Shown piece by piece: positions 24,441 to 33,430 of a DNA stretch of 64,000 bases (position 1 is the stretch's first letter; every line of letters begins with the position of its first letter). The position numbers were made by a program, and so were the translations under genes. The notes below the pieces were generated by a model. It did no database searches. It was not told the origin of the DNA and was given only the letters and a program-made list of their open reading frames with translations. Source of the DNA: Fluviicola taffensis DSM 16823 (GTDB lineage Bacteria; Bacteroidota; Bacteroidia; Flavobacteriales_D; Crocinitomicaceae); assembly GCF_000194605.1 (NCBI RefSeq), contig NC_015321.1, positions 1,550,001-1,614,000 on the forward strand. Direction: 5' to 3'.

Positions 24441-27400
24441 TCAAATCTTATCCACTCGAATCAATGTATCTGCTTCTTCTTCAATATCAGTTGAAAGACC
24501 ATCGAAAGAATCTGCGGTAATCTTCAAATCAGTTGCTAACACTTCATCGCAAATAAATTGCTTATTTGCTTCAGCTGCCAATTGAATGAAAGCAGAAGAT
24601 TTTAAAGTCAACGAAATTTTATCCGTCACTTCCAAGCCAGAATCTTTGCGTAGATTCTGAATACGGTTTACCAATTCTCTTGCCACACCTTCCATGCGAA
24701 GCGTTTCAGTAATGCTGCTATCCAATGCCACAGTCAATCCGTTTTCCGAAGCAACTAACCATCCTGGAATATCTTCCGCACGGATTTCGAAATCATTCAT
24801 GTCTAAAACAACCTCATCTCCATCAACAATTCCGGTCCAACCTTGATTTTGCTCAACACTAGCAATTCCATTCTGATCCAACTGAGAAACCCAAGCTGCA
24901 ATCGATTTCATTTGTTTTCCGTATTTCGGACCAATTGTTTTAAAATTTGCCTTAATTGATTTCACGAAAATGTTATTCGAAGCGTCTAACAATTCCAACT
25001 CTTTCACATTCACTTCTGAAAGAATCAATCCTTTTACGTGATCGATATTTTTTGCAAATTGATCGTTTAGAACAGGAACCATGATCTTTTGCAAAGGCTG
25101 ACGAACGCGGATTTTTTCTTTCGCACGAAGCGCCAAAACCAAGGAAGAAACATTTTGAGCAATCTCCATTTGTGCTTCCAACTCCAAATCAATCAATGCC
25201 TCATTTGATTTTGGGAACAATGCCAAATGCACAGAATTTACCGAATGACGACCTGAAATTGCGTTCAAATCTGAGAATAACTGATCCAAATAGAATGGTG
25301 CAATTGGTGAACCCATAATGGCAACAGCCTCCAAACACGTGTACAAGGTTTGATATGCTGAAATCTTATCTGTTTCGTAATCGCCTTTCCAAAAACGTCT
25401 GCGGCAAAGTCGTACATACCAATTCGACAACTGATCTGAAACGAAATCTTGAATCAAACGTCCTGCTTTTGTAGGTTCGAAAGAAGCATAAGCCTCATCT
25501 ACCTGAGCAATCAAGGAATTCAATTTCGACAAGATCCAGCGATCAATTTCTGGACGCTGATCCAAAGCAATTTCTGCTTCTGAATAATTAAATCCATCAA
25601 TATTCGCATACAATGCAAAGAATGAATAGGTATTGTAAAGCGTTCCAAAGAACTTACGCTGAACTTCCGTAATCCCATCTGTATCAAACTTCAAATTATC
25701 CCAAGGCTGCGCATTTGTAATCATGTACCAACGCGTAGCATCTGGACCGTATTTCGTCAAGGTTTCAAACGGATCAACCGAATTCCCTTTACTTTTCGAC
25801 ATTTTCAGTCCATTCTTATCCAGAACCAAACCGTTCGACATTACATTTTTAAATGCAACAGAATCAAAACACATCGTAGCAATTGCATGCAAGGTATAGA
25901 ACCATCCACGCGTTTGATCCACACCTTCTGCAATGAAATCAGCAGGATATGATTTACGATTATCAATCAATTCTTTATTCTCAAACGGATAATGCCATTG
26001 TGCATACGGCATAGCACCCGAATCGAACCACACATCGATCAAATCACTTTCACGCTTCATTGGTAAGCCAGAAGGAGAAACTAAGGTGATTTCATCCATA
26101 TAGTTCTTATGCAAATCAATTTGTGCATAATTCTCCTTTGAGAAATCATTTGGTGTAAAGGACTTCAACGGATTCTCAGTCATCACTCCTGCCGAAACTG
26201 CTTTATCACATTCTGCTTTCAATTGTTCCACAGACGAAATACAAATACGCTCGTCTCCGTCTTCATTAGACCAAATTGGGATTGGAATTCCCCAATAACG
26301 TGAACGCGATAAGTTCCAATCGTTTGCATTCTTCAACCATTCACCAAAACGACCACTTCCTGTAGAAGCTGGTTTCCAGTTAATCGTATTGTTCAATGCA
26401 ATCATACGATCTTTCACATTTGTTACCTTGATAAACCAGGAATCCAACGGATAATACAATACTGGTTTTTCCGTTCTCCAGCAATGCGGGTAACTGTGTT
26501 CGTATTTTTCAATCTTAAAGGCCTTATTCTCAATTTTCAGCTTCAAAGCAATCCGTTCGTCAACCGACATATATGCTTTCAAATCTGGAATAATTGCTTT
26601 TAAGCTATTTTTCTGCTTTTCAAATTCTTCCTGTGTTTCAGCATCTGTCAGGTAATCTGCTTTCACATATTCTCCTGCCAAACCGAAAACAGCATCCGAA
26701 ACTTCTGGTCGGAAACGACCACGCAAATCCACTAAAGGAACTGGGTTTTCCTTATCATCCAAAACCAACATGGCAGGAACGCCTGATTCCGTAGCAACAC
26801 GTGCATCATCTGCACCAAAAGTCGGTGCAATGTGGACAATTCCAGTACCGTCTGAAGTAGTTACGAAATCACCAGAGATCACACGGAAAGCTTGATCTGC
26901 GTTTTCGTAAGGCAAAGCTCCAGGCAACAGTTGTTCGTAACGAATTCCGACCAAGTCTGAACCTTTACAAGAAGGGAAGTTTTGACATGCAAGTTTATAA
27001 GTTGTTTCAAAAAATTCAATAATTTGATTTGAATCATTTTTTGACAATGAATCGAACTTATCTTGATTCCCTGTAAAAACAAATGCTTCATTCGGATTAA
27101 ATGATCTTTCTTCATCCAATTTATCTCCGAAAAAAACCGTCTCAATAAAAGGATATTTTTTCCTTAAATAATTATCACAAACCTGTCTCTTTTGATCTTT
27201 AGACAGAAGTTCATTTAAACGATCTTTTGCAAGTACAACTGAAACAACTTCCTCTGTATATTGATTATGAATCTTTTCAACCAACACGTATTCAATCTTT
27301 GGACCCACGCATAAAGCAGTGTTTGAAGATAAAGTCCAAGGCGTTGTTGTCCATGCAAGTAGGTACGCAATGCCTTGCGTGCCTACCTTGTCATGGAACG

Positions 27401-28067
27401 GCAATTCTTGTCCATCGGCAATTTTAAACTGTGCAACAACCGTTGTGTCTTTCACATCGCGGTAGCAACCAGGCATATTCAATTCATGAGAAGAAAGTCC
27501 TGTTCCGGCCATAGGCGAATACGGTTGAATGGTGTAACCTTTGTACATCAAATTCTTTTCATACAACTGACCCAGCAACCACCAAACGGATTCCATGTAT
27601 TTGGGTTCGTAAGTGATGTATGGATCTTCCATATCTACCCAGTAACCCATTTCTACTGTCAGTCTGTTCCAAATATCTGTGTAGCGCATCACTGCTTCAC
27701 GGCATGCTTTGTTATAATCATCGACAGAGATTTTCTTCCCGATGTCTTCTTTGGTAATTCCCAATTCTTTTTCTACACCCAATTCAACAGGCAAGCCGTG
27801 GGTATCCCACCCAGCTTTACGCTTTACTTGCTTACCTTTTAATGTTTGGTAACGACAAAAAATATCTTTAATCGAACGAGCCATTACGTGGTGAATTCCT
27901 GGCAATCCATTCGCTGATGGAGGCCCTTCAAAGAAAACAAACGGTTCTGCTCCTTCACGGGAAGTAATGGAAGCTTCAAAAACACGCTCATTTTTCCACT
28001 TTTCAAGAACTGATTGTGCCACATTTGGCAAATTCAATCCTGAATATTCGTTGTATTTACGACTCAT
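24441..28067 (-). CDS. ileS: Isoleucyl-tRNA synthetase
   Basis: 1208 residues, class I synthetase charging tRNA-Ile. The HIGH-box equivalent is GLPGIHH (54-60). KRKAGWDTHGLPVELGVEKE and the editing-domain motifs AWTTTPWTLSSNTAL and GDFVTTSDGTGIVHIAP with FGADDA are present. KMSKSKGNS occurs at about residue 755. The C-terminal domain ends with the eukaryote-like RIQNLRKDSGLEVTDKI. It is longer than the ~1130 residues I recall for this phylum. Two stretches look inserted: about residues 227-237 (KVGTQGIAYL), encoded by a palindromic repeat copy (27357-27389), and a hydrophilic segment within the editing domain (about 290-360, ending before CKGSDLVGIRYEQLLP). The frame is intact and all catalytic motifs are present. 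The -7 element at 28111-28118 is its probable promoter. Confidence 0.96.
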   Translation of the reverse strand: MSRKYNEYSGLNLPNVAQSVLEKWKNERVFEASITSREGAEPFVFFEGPPSANGLPGIHHVMARSIKDIFCRYQTLKGKQVKRKAGWDTHGLPVELGVEKELGITKEDIGKKISVDDYNKACREAVMRYTDIWNRLTVEMGYWVDMEDPYITYEPKYMESVWWLLGQLYEKNLMYKGYTIQPYSPMAGTGLSSHELNMPGCYRDVKDTTVVAQFKIADGQELPFHDKVGTQGIAYLLAWTTTPWTLSSNTALCVGPKIEYVLVEKIHNQYTEEVVSVVLAKDRLNELLSKDQKRQVCDNYLRKKYPFIETVFFGDKLDEERSFNPNEAFVFTGNQDKFDSLSKNDSNQIIEFFETTYKLACQNFPSCKGSDLVGIRYEQLLPGALPYENADQAFRVISGDFVTTSDGTGIVHIAPTFGADDARVATESGVPAMLVLDDKENPVPLVDLRGRFRPEVSDAVFGLAGEYVKADYLTDAETQEEFEKQKNSLKAIIPDLKAYMSVDERIALKLKIENKAFKIEKYEHSYPHCWRTEKPVLYYPLDSWFIKVTNVKDRMIALNNTINWKPASTGSGRFGEWLKNANDWNLSRSRYWGIPIPIWSNEDGDERICISSVEQLKAECDKAVSAGVMTENPLKSFTPNDFSKENYAQIDLHKNYMDEITLVSPSGLPMKRESDLIDVWFDSGAMPYAQWHYPFENKELIDNRKSYPADFIAEGVDQTRGWFYTLHAIATMCFDSVAFKNVMSNGLVLDKNGLKMSKSKGNSVDPFETLTKYGPDATRWYMITNAQPWDNLKFDTDGITEVQRKFFGTLYNTYSFFALYANIDGFNYSEAEIALDQRPEIDRWILSKLNSLIAQVDEAYASFEPTKAGRLIQDFVSDQLSNWYVRLCRRRFWKGDYETDKISAYQTLYTCLEAVAIMGSPIAPFYLDQLFSDLNAISGRHSVNSVHLALFPKSNEALIDLELEAQMEIAQNVSSLVLALRAKEKIRVRQPLQKIMVPVLNDQFAKNIDHVKGLILSEVNVKELELLDASNNIFVKSIKANFKTIGPKYGKQMKSIAAWVSQLDQNGIASVEQNQGWTGIVDGDEVVLDMNDFEIRAEDIPGWLVASENGLTVALDSSITETLRMEGVARELVNRIQNLRKDSGLEVTDKISLTLKSSAFIQLAAEANKQFICDEVLATDLKITADSFDGLSTDIEEEADTLIRVDKI
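27357..27389. repeat. Palindromic repeat copy inside ileS
   Basis: Arms AAGTAGGTACGCAA and TTGCGTGCCTACCTT around TGCC. Compared with the intergenic copy at 29717-29749, it shares GTAGG, TACGC and GCGTGCCTAC in the same order and spacing within one base. It encodes the ileS residues KVGTQGIAYL without breaking the frame. Confidence 0.7.
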
Positions 28068-28110
28068 TCGTCTGTGTATTAAATAATTTCTTAGTCTTCT
28101 AAAAAGAGTG

Positions 28111-28118
28111 CAAATTTA
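28111..28118 (-). promoter_or_regulatory. -7 promoter element TAAATTTG of ileS
   Basis: Exact TAnnTTTG followed by C on the minus strand, 43 bases before the start codon. Confidence 0.55.
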
Positions 28119-28307
28119 ATAAAAAGGATCGAGAGCCTAAAGGGGAATTCAAAATGAAGAATACAAAATTCAAAACTGGTTCCTTTTCAATTCTCCATAT
28201 AAAATTTTAAACTTTCTGAGCGTTGAATTGTTTAAAAACAAAGTCAATATAAACCAATATTCAGATTATGCATTTCGTTTTAAAACAAATTCCTTATTTT
28301 CGTTCCG

Positions 28308-28862
28308 TTGGATTCATTGAATAACATAGAAATTAGTGCTTTAGTCAGCGAAGTAAAAGCAGGAGATCAAAACGCTTTTGCTCAGGTCTATGATCGATAC
28401 TGTGGTGCGATTAATAGTGTTATTGGCCGTTTTATCAATGACGATGAAATTGCACAAGATGTTCTTCAAGATACCTTCATCAAGGTTTGGAAAAACATCC
28501 AATTATACGATGATACGAAAGGCAGTTTTTTCACCTGGATGCTCAATATAGCACGCAATACGTCTATTGATGCTTTGCGAAAATTGAAAAAAGAAAACAA
28601 AGCTGAAATCCAAATTCTAGAAACTACCGTAAATAGCTCAACAACAGTTCAGCAGAATGTGAGCACTATCGGTTTAAGACAATTGGTAGATCGCCTTCCA
28701 GCAGAACAACAGACAATGATTGAGTACTTATACTTCAAAGGGTACACGCAACAAGAAGTAGCAGATGAGTTGGATATTCCACTCGGAACTGTGAAAACTC
28801 GTTCGCGTGCTGCCATGGCGGAGTTGAGAAAATGGTTTACATTATTGATATTGTGGATATAA
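28308..28862 (+). CDS. ECF-type RNA polymerase sigma-70 family factor
   Basis: 184 residues. Region 2: VYDRYCGAINSVIGRF, DDEIAQDVLQDTFIKVW and TWMLNIARNTSIDALRK. Region 4: LPAEQQTMIEYLYFKGYTQQ and ADELDIPLGTVKTRSRAAM. The frame begins with TTG at 28308, and no in-frame ATG lies upstream. A second TTG four codons on is an alternative. A TATTTTCG variant -7 element sits only a few bases upstream, so a short or absent leader is likely. It overlaps the downstream anti-sigma gene by 31 bases, so the two are co-translated. Such pairs answer envelope signals. The regulon is unknown. Confidence 0.9.
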   Translation: MDSLNNIEISALVSEVKAGDQNAFAQVYDRYCGAINSVIGRFINDDEIAQDVLQDTFIKVWKNIQLYDDTKGSFFTWMLNIARNTSIDALRKLKKENKAEIQILETTVNSSTTVQQNVSTIGLRQLVDRLPAEQQTMIEYLYFKGYTQQEVADELDIPLGTVKTRSRAAMAELRKWFTLLILWI

Positions 28863-29695
28863 ACGAATACATAGCGTCAGGAATTTTGGAGTCGGTAACA
28901 CTCGGTCTTGCTTCCCAACAGGAGATGCAGGAAGTAGCGTGCCTATCTAAAATATATCCTGAAATTCAGGCGGAATTTGTTCGTGTACAAAAGCGCTGTG
29001 AAGAAGTGATGCTTGAAAATGCGCAGGCTCCAGATGCCAAAATTCGTGCATCTTTATTACAAGCTATTTCTGAAATCCCTCAAGAGAAGGCGAAAGAAAC
29101 AAAACAAGAAGCAAAAATCGTATCATTAAATGCTGAAGCAGAAATTAAGGGCGTAAATCCCATGTGGAAATTGATGGCTGCAGCTTCTTTGGTTTTAACA
29201 CTTGGAATTGGAGCACTTTGGATTGTTTCTAAAAGCGAGGCAAAACGTTTAGATTCTGCTTTGGCTTCAATGGAGAAAAAACAATTGGAGAATGACCAAG
29301 TTCTTCAAGCAATGACTTTAGAAAAAGAACATTTGCAAACCGTACAAGAAGTATTGGCTGAACAAAGCATGCGCACAGTAACGATGAATGGTACAGCGAT
29401 GGAACCAGACGCTACTGTAAAAGTGATGTGGAGCACAGGTATGAAAAAGGCGGTGATGCATGCAGATAAAATAACACCACCACCAGCAAATATGCAATAT
29501 CAATTGTGGGTTATTGCTGACGGAAAACCAGTTTCTGTAGGTGTTTTCACGTATGATGAAGTAGATCAAATTACTGAACCCTTCGATGTAAATGCTCAAA
29601 ATATTACTGCTTTTGCTATAACATTAGAAAAAATGGGTGGTAGTCCAACTCCAACAATGGAAAAAATGGTGGTGATGGGAGCAATCAATGGATAA
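28832..29695 (+). CDS. RskA-family anti-sigma factor
   Basis: 287 residues. The N-terminal cytoplasmic part (1-110, with NEYIASGILESVTLGLAS, typical of the anti-sigma opening) should bind the sigma factor. One transmembrane helix covers 111-133 (MWKLMAAASLVLTLGIGALW). A coiled-coil-like stretch (about 137-170) is followed by the extracytoplasmic RskA domain (PDATVKVMWSTGMKKAV, PPANMQYQLWVIADGKPVS, ITLEKMGGSPTPT). It overlaps the sigma gene, matching the usual sigma/anti-sigma operon. The zinc-binding HxxxCxxC motif is not present. A palindromic repeat follows the stop. Confidence 0.9.
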   Translation: MVYIIDIVDINEYIASGILESVTLGLASQQEMQEVACLSKIYPEIQAEFVRVQKRCEEVMLENAQAPDAKIRASLLQAISEIPQEKAKETKQEAKIVSLNAEAEIKGVNPMWKLMAAASLVLTLGIGALWIVSKSEAKRLDSALASMEKKQLENDQVLQAMTLEKEHLQTVQEVLAEQSMRTVTMNGTAMEPDATVKVMWSTGMKKAVMHADKITPPPANMQYQLWVIADGKPVSVGVFTYDEVDQITEPFDVNAQNITAFAITLEKMGGSPTPTMEKMVVMGAING

Positions 29696-29716
29696 TCAAT
29701 TGATTTTATAAAATTA

Positions 29717-29749
29717 ATGTAGGGTACGCGACGCATCGCGTGCCTACAT
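29717..29749. repeat. Palindromic repeat copy 3 (GACGCATCGCGT family)
   Basis: Outer arms ATGTAGG / CCTACAT with the inner CGCG...CGCG around GACGCATC. It lies between the anti-sigma gene and the LD-carboxypeptidase gene. It has no T run, so terminator activity is doubtful. Confidence 0.7.
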
Positions 29750-29775
29750 AATATTTATTTCAATTAAATTTGATC

Positions 29776-30669
29776 ATGATTTGTCCTCCGAAACTCGTTC
29801 CCGGCGATACCATCGCGCTTATTTCCCCAGCAAAAGCTATAGAAGCTTCGCACATTGATTTTGCAAAAGCCTATTTCGAAAAACATGGCTTCAAAGTCCT
29901 TGTTGGAGCGAACGCTAAAAACGAATACCGGTACTTTTCAGGAACAGACAAAGAAAGAGCCGCTGATATGCAGTGGGCGATTGATCACCCAGAGGTAAAA
30001 GCAATTGTTTGTAATCGTGGTGGATATGGCGCTGTTCGTTTATTTGATGAAGTAAATTGGGCAAACCTATTGCGAGAACCAAAATGGATTCTTGGGTTTT
30101 CAGACATTACTAATTTCAACTGTTTGGGATTGAAACTAGGAATTGAAACAGCACACACCACTATGCCCTTGAACTTCCAAGAAAACTCTGTCGAATCCCT
30201 TGATTCAGTAATCAATATATTAAAAGGAGAAGAAAACGCATACATCTGGAATACACATCCATCCAATAAACACGGGATGGCGACGGGAAATGTAGTTGGT
30301 GGAAATTGTTCGATTCTCTATTCCTTACTTGGAACACCCTATTCGCCCAATTACGAAAACGCGATTTTATTCATTGAAGATATCGGCGAACAAGTTTATC
30401 ACTTAGACCGAATGCTATGGGCTTTTCGGTTTGCGGGAGTTTTTGACCGAATTGCAGGTTTAATTGTTGGAGGAATGACCGATTTAAAAGACACAGCAAC
30501 ACCAACTCAATGGACCGTTGAGGAACTCGTTTTAGAACACACTAGATTTCGCTCTTTTCCAATTGCATTTAACGCTCCCGTAGGACATATTTCAGACAAC
30601 AGAGCCTTTATTTGCGGTCGAATTGCCACATTTACTGCTACAGAAGAACAAAGTTATTTCTTCCAATAA
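29776..30669 (+). CDS. LD-carboxypeptidase (S66 family, LdcA/MccF-like)
   Basis: 297 residues from the ATG at 29776 (an in-frame TTG lies two codons earlier). N-terminal PPKLVPGDTIALISPAKAI, then CNRGGYGAVRLFDEVNW and the nucleophile Ser109 in GFSDITN, Glu201 in LFIEDIGEQVYHLDRML and His271 in PVGHISDN: the Ser-Glu-His triad of S66 peptidases. The enzyme removes the terminal D-Ala from murein tetrapeptides during peptidoglycan recycling; the MccF branch cleaves microcin C. LdcA is more likely in this setting. No signal peptide, so it acts in the cytoplasm. Confidence 0.93.
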   Translation: MICPPKLVPGDTIALISPAKAIEASHIDFAKAYFEKHGFKVLVGANAKNEYRYFSGTDKERAADMQWAIDHPEVKAIVCNRGGYGAVRLFDEVNWANLLREPKWILGFSDITNFNCLGLKLGIETAHTTMPLNFQENSVESLDSVINILKGEENAYIWNTHPSNKHGMATGNVVGGNCSILYSLLGTPYSPNYENAILFIEDIGEQVYHLDRMLWAFRFAGVFDRIAGLIVGGMTDLKDTATPTQWTVEELVLEHTRFRSFPIAFNAPVGHISDNRAFICGRIATFTATEEQSYFFQ

Positions 30670-30713
30670 ATAGATTTCTTTTTCTGGTACTGTTTTTGAA
30701 TCAGCTTGTTCCG

Positions 30714-30721
30714 TATTTTTG
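30714..30721 (+). promoter_or_regulatory. -7 promoter element TATTTTTG
   Basis: Exact TAnnTTTG, 18 bases before the lipoprotein ATG at 30740. A TTG lies 15 bases upstream at 30696-30698. Confidence 0.6.
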
Positions 30722-30739
30722 TAACACGAAAATGAACTT

Positions 30740-31399
30740 ATGCGTATTTTTTTAATTGGATTTTTAATTCTTGCACTTTCTTCATGTGTTGATATTTTTG
30801 ATGACATCACCATTCATGCAGATGGAAGTGGTACTTACAAATACACCATCAACATGAGTGCAAACAAAGTGAAGATTAATTCCATTTTAGCACTCGATAG
30901 TGTCGATAATAGACGCGTCCCGAAGCTTCCAGAAATCAAAGAGAAAATTGAGTTCTACAGGACTAAATTAGGCGATAAAAAAGGGATTTCCAATGTGAAA
31001 ATTGATGCAAATTATGATGATTTTATCTTTAAAATTTCGTGTGATTTCGAAAGTATTTCTGACCTTCAGGAGGGAATAAGGGAAATCATAAAAGAAGAAA
31101 GCAAAGAAAAAAACGATCCCATATTGAATGAAAATTGGTTGACATGGGATGGAAAAACATTGACGCGCATTGTACCTAATTTCCAAAGCTTCATCCACAA
31201 ACTTAAAACGGAAGATCAGGAGAGTTTGAAAAAGGGACAATATGTATCCGTTTCTCGTTTCGAGAAACCAATTTTAAAATGCGACAATCCACAAGCACAG
31301 ATCTCACCAACTAAAATTGCTGTTTTAATTAAATCAAGCACTTTCTCTGTTGCTACAAATCCATCTGTACTCAAAAACAGCATTGTGGTTTCCTATTAG
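30740..31399 (+). CDS. Lipoprotein, hypothetical
   Basis: 219 residues. Lipoprotein signal MRIFLIGFLILALSSC with Cys16 as lipidation site. The mature part starts DIFDDITIHADGSGTYKYTIN, a beta-hairpin reminiscent of LppM-like or DUF-type lipoproteins that begin with a 'GSG' turn, followed by mixed alpha/beta (KIDANYDDFIFKISCDFES) and a helical region about residues 100-165. I do not recognise the family. It may share regulation with the two genes downstream, but a hairpin at 31440-31464 and a 132-base gap separate them. Confidence 0.7.
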   Translation: MRIFLIGFLILALSSCVDIFDDITIHADGSGTYKYTINMSANKVKINSILALDSVDNRRVPKLPEIKEKIEFYRTKLGDKKGISNVKIDANYDDFIFKISCDFESISDLQEGIREIIKEESKEKNDPILNENWLTWDGKTLTRIVPNFQSFIHKLKTEDQESLKKGQYVSVSRFEKPILKCDNPQAQISPTKIAVLIKSSTFSVATNPSVLKNSIVVSY

Positions 31400-31439
31400 T
31401 TTCTTATATTACTAGAAAATACCCTCATTTTAACACAAG

Positions 31440-31464
31440 TTATCAACCAAACACTGGTTGATAA
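31440..31464. terminator. Hairpin with perfect 10-base stem, terminator or operator
   Basis: TTATCAACCA / TGGTTGATAA around AACAC. There is no T run on either side, so a protein-binding site is as likely as a terminator. It lies 41 bases after the lipoprotein stop and 68 bases before the next start. Confidence 0.45.
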
Positions 31465-31531
31465 GAGAAATAGCCCGTCCAATTCAAAAAATGATTTTAC
31501 TTTCGTGTAGAATCCGTTCATTCATTCATTT

Positions 31532-33430
31532 ATGAAAATTAAAATCTTAATTCCGATTACATTTTTGAGCACCATTTCTTGGGGACAAAAATCAGAAGAT
31601 ATCATTCCAAAAGATGCAGTTACTGTCTTTAGTTTGAATAACATTTCTATTCTGCAAAAAGTGTCCATGGACGAATTGGTTTCCTATGATTTCATGACGG
31701 AATTGCAATCTGAATTATTTGACGGATCCACTCAAGGAAAGACCCTCAAAGATGCTGGAATTGATTTCAATCAGAAGATGAATATTTTTTATGGGAAAAA
31801 TTCAGACTTCGAAATATCTGGCTTCACTTTTGGCATCAGCGATAAAGAAAAATTATTTACTGTTTTTGATGACTTTGATCGCATTGAAAGTCTAGTTCCA
31901 GGAACAGAATACTACAACAATTACTTCAATCATTTGATGATTCAGGGAAATGTGGGGCTTCTGATTCGTGTAGATACAGACCAAGAACGGTTAACAGAAA
32001 TTACAGATTCTATCTGGACTTCAAGAGGATTAGAACTTCCTTGGTCGTATGACAACGAGTACTACGATGAAGGAACGGATGGGTATGACGAAGAAGAATT
32101 GAGTGATGAAGATCCTATTCTCAATGAAGACGGTGATGAAATAGAAGAAACCATTGAAGAAGAGGTAGACGAAACTCCCATCGCAACGGAAGAAACAAGT
32201 GATTTATTCAAAAACTATTACGAATTACGTGATAGCATTGAATCTGAATATTCTCGCAAACGTTTATTTTCCATTACAGAAGAATTATTTGTAAAGAAAA
32301 TCAATCTAAAAACAGTAGACACTCGCTTAGCGAATCAATTGACACATACTTCCGATGGAATCTTCTATTTGGACAACAGTAGAAACTTTAAGAACACCAA
32401 TAGCCTTTTCTACTTGCAAGCAATGTTTCCAGAGTTGTACCGTGATTTGAATGAGTTGTATACTGGAAACGTCATGCTTGGTGACATCATTTTGAATCAG
32501 AAAAGTATTGATTTAAAGGTCGAAGCCAATTATGGTGATAAACTTGGAAGTATTTACCAAGAATTAAACAGTGCTAAATTCGACAAAAATGTATTGAAAT
32601 ACATCCCAAAAAACAATACGGGCTTCTTTACGTATCAAATCGACCTGAAGAAAGGATATGAAAAAGCGTATGAAGTGATTATGCCAATTTTAAGTGAAGA
32701 AAAAAATGCACGTATTTCGGCAAACGTACTAACGATTGAATTATTGAATGATTTCATCAATACAGACGAAGTATTCAACACCTATAAAGGAAGTATGTTT
32801 GGAACCTTCAATGGAATCAAACGCGTGAAAACAAAGCGCATTGAATTTTTCTACAACGAAGAAACCTTTGAATACGGTGAAAAAGAAATTGAATCGGAAG
32901 AAGAAATGCCCATTTTCACCTTGGGATTCACAACTGCACGTGCAGATGTTCCAAACAAAATCTTGAAACACATGGCTCGAATTACTTCTCAATTCAAAAA
33001 CATGGGGGATTACTGGGTGTATGAAGATGCTATTTTGAATTCAGTGCCTTTGTACATGATTAACAAAAATGGACTCTTTATATTCACCAATGACGAAGAT
33101 TTGGCGAAGAATCACTCAAATGGTTATGGATCAGATGCAATCACTGGAAAGCTAGCTAAAAATGCTGCTAAAAGCGGTTCTATTTATGCCTACATGAATT
33201 TAGGAGACATGGTGAATCGTTTACCAGAAAGTCTTTTAAATGATCACCGTTTCTCTGTATTGTCTTCCATGCGCGGAAAAAAAGGAGAAATGGAAATCGT
33301 ATCTACAAAAACAAGCAAACAGAAAACCACTTACAATTTAACTTATACGTTTGATGGCACCTTCGACAATGCTGGAAAATACTTATTGGATTTAGTGAAT
33401 ACTGCTTATTTAGTTTCAACAACCAGATAA
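31532..33430 (+). CDS. Large periplasmic/envelope protein with acidic insert, DUF4836-like, function unknown
   Basis: 632 residues. Signal peptide MKIKILIPITFLSTISWGQ. The mature part begins EDIIPKDAVTVFSLNNISIL, similar to DUF4836-type proteins that open with a 'P.d...v..in...l..K' strand. Residues ~170-232 are an extremely acidic, probably disordered stretch (YDEGTDGYDEEELSDED and EEEVDETPIATEE). Beyond it are long alternating strands and helices, with KYIPKNNTGFFTYQIDL and TLGFTTARADVPNKIL. No catalytic motif is seen. The stop is directly followed by the start of the next gene (0-base gap), so both are surely co-transcribed and probably work together. A TACTTTCG variant promoter lies upstream. 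Confidence 0.75.
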   Translation: MKIKILIPITFLSTISWGQKSEDIIPKDAVTVFSLNNISILQKVSMDELVSYDFMTELQSELFDGSTQGKTLKDAGIDFNQKMNIFYGKNSDFEISGFTFGISDKEKLFTVFDDFDRIESLVPGTEYYNNYFNHLMIQGNVGLLIRVDTDQERLTEITDSIWTSRGLELPWSYDNEYYDEGTDGYDEEELSDEDPILNEDGDEIEETIEEEVDETPIATEETSDLFKNYYELRDSIESEYSRKRLFSITEELFVKKINLKTVDTRLANQLTHTSDGIFYLDNSRNFKNTNSLFYLQAMFPELYRDLNELYTGNVMLGDIILNQKSIDLKVEANYGDKLGSIYQELNSAKFDKNVLKYIPKNNTGFFTYQIDLKKGYEKAYEVIMPILSEEKNARISANVLTIELLNDFINTDEVFNTYKGSMFGTFNGIKRVKTKRIEFFYNEETFEYGEKEIESEEEMPIFTLGFTTARADVPNKILKHMARITSQFKNMGDYWVYEDAILNSVPLYMINKNGLFIFTNDEDLAKNHSNGYGSDAITGKLAKNAAKSGSIYAYMNLGDMVNRLPESLLNDHRFSVLSSMRGKKGEMEIVSTKTSKQKTTYNLTYTFDGTFDNAGKYLLDLVNTAYLVSTTR

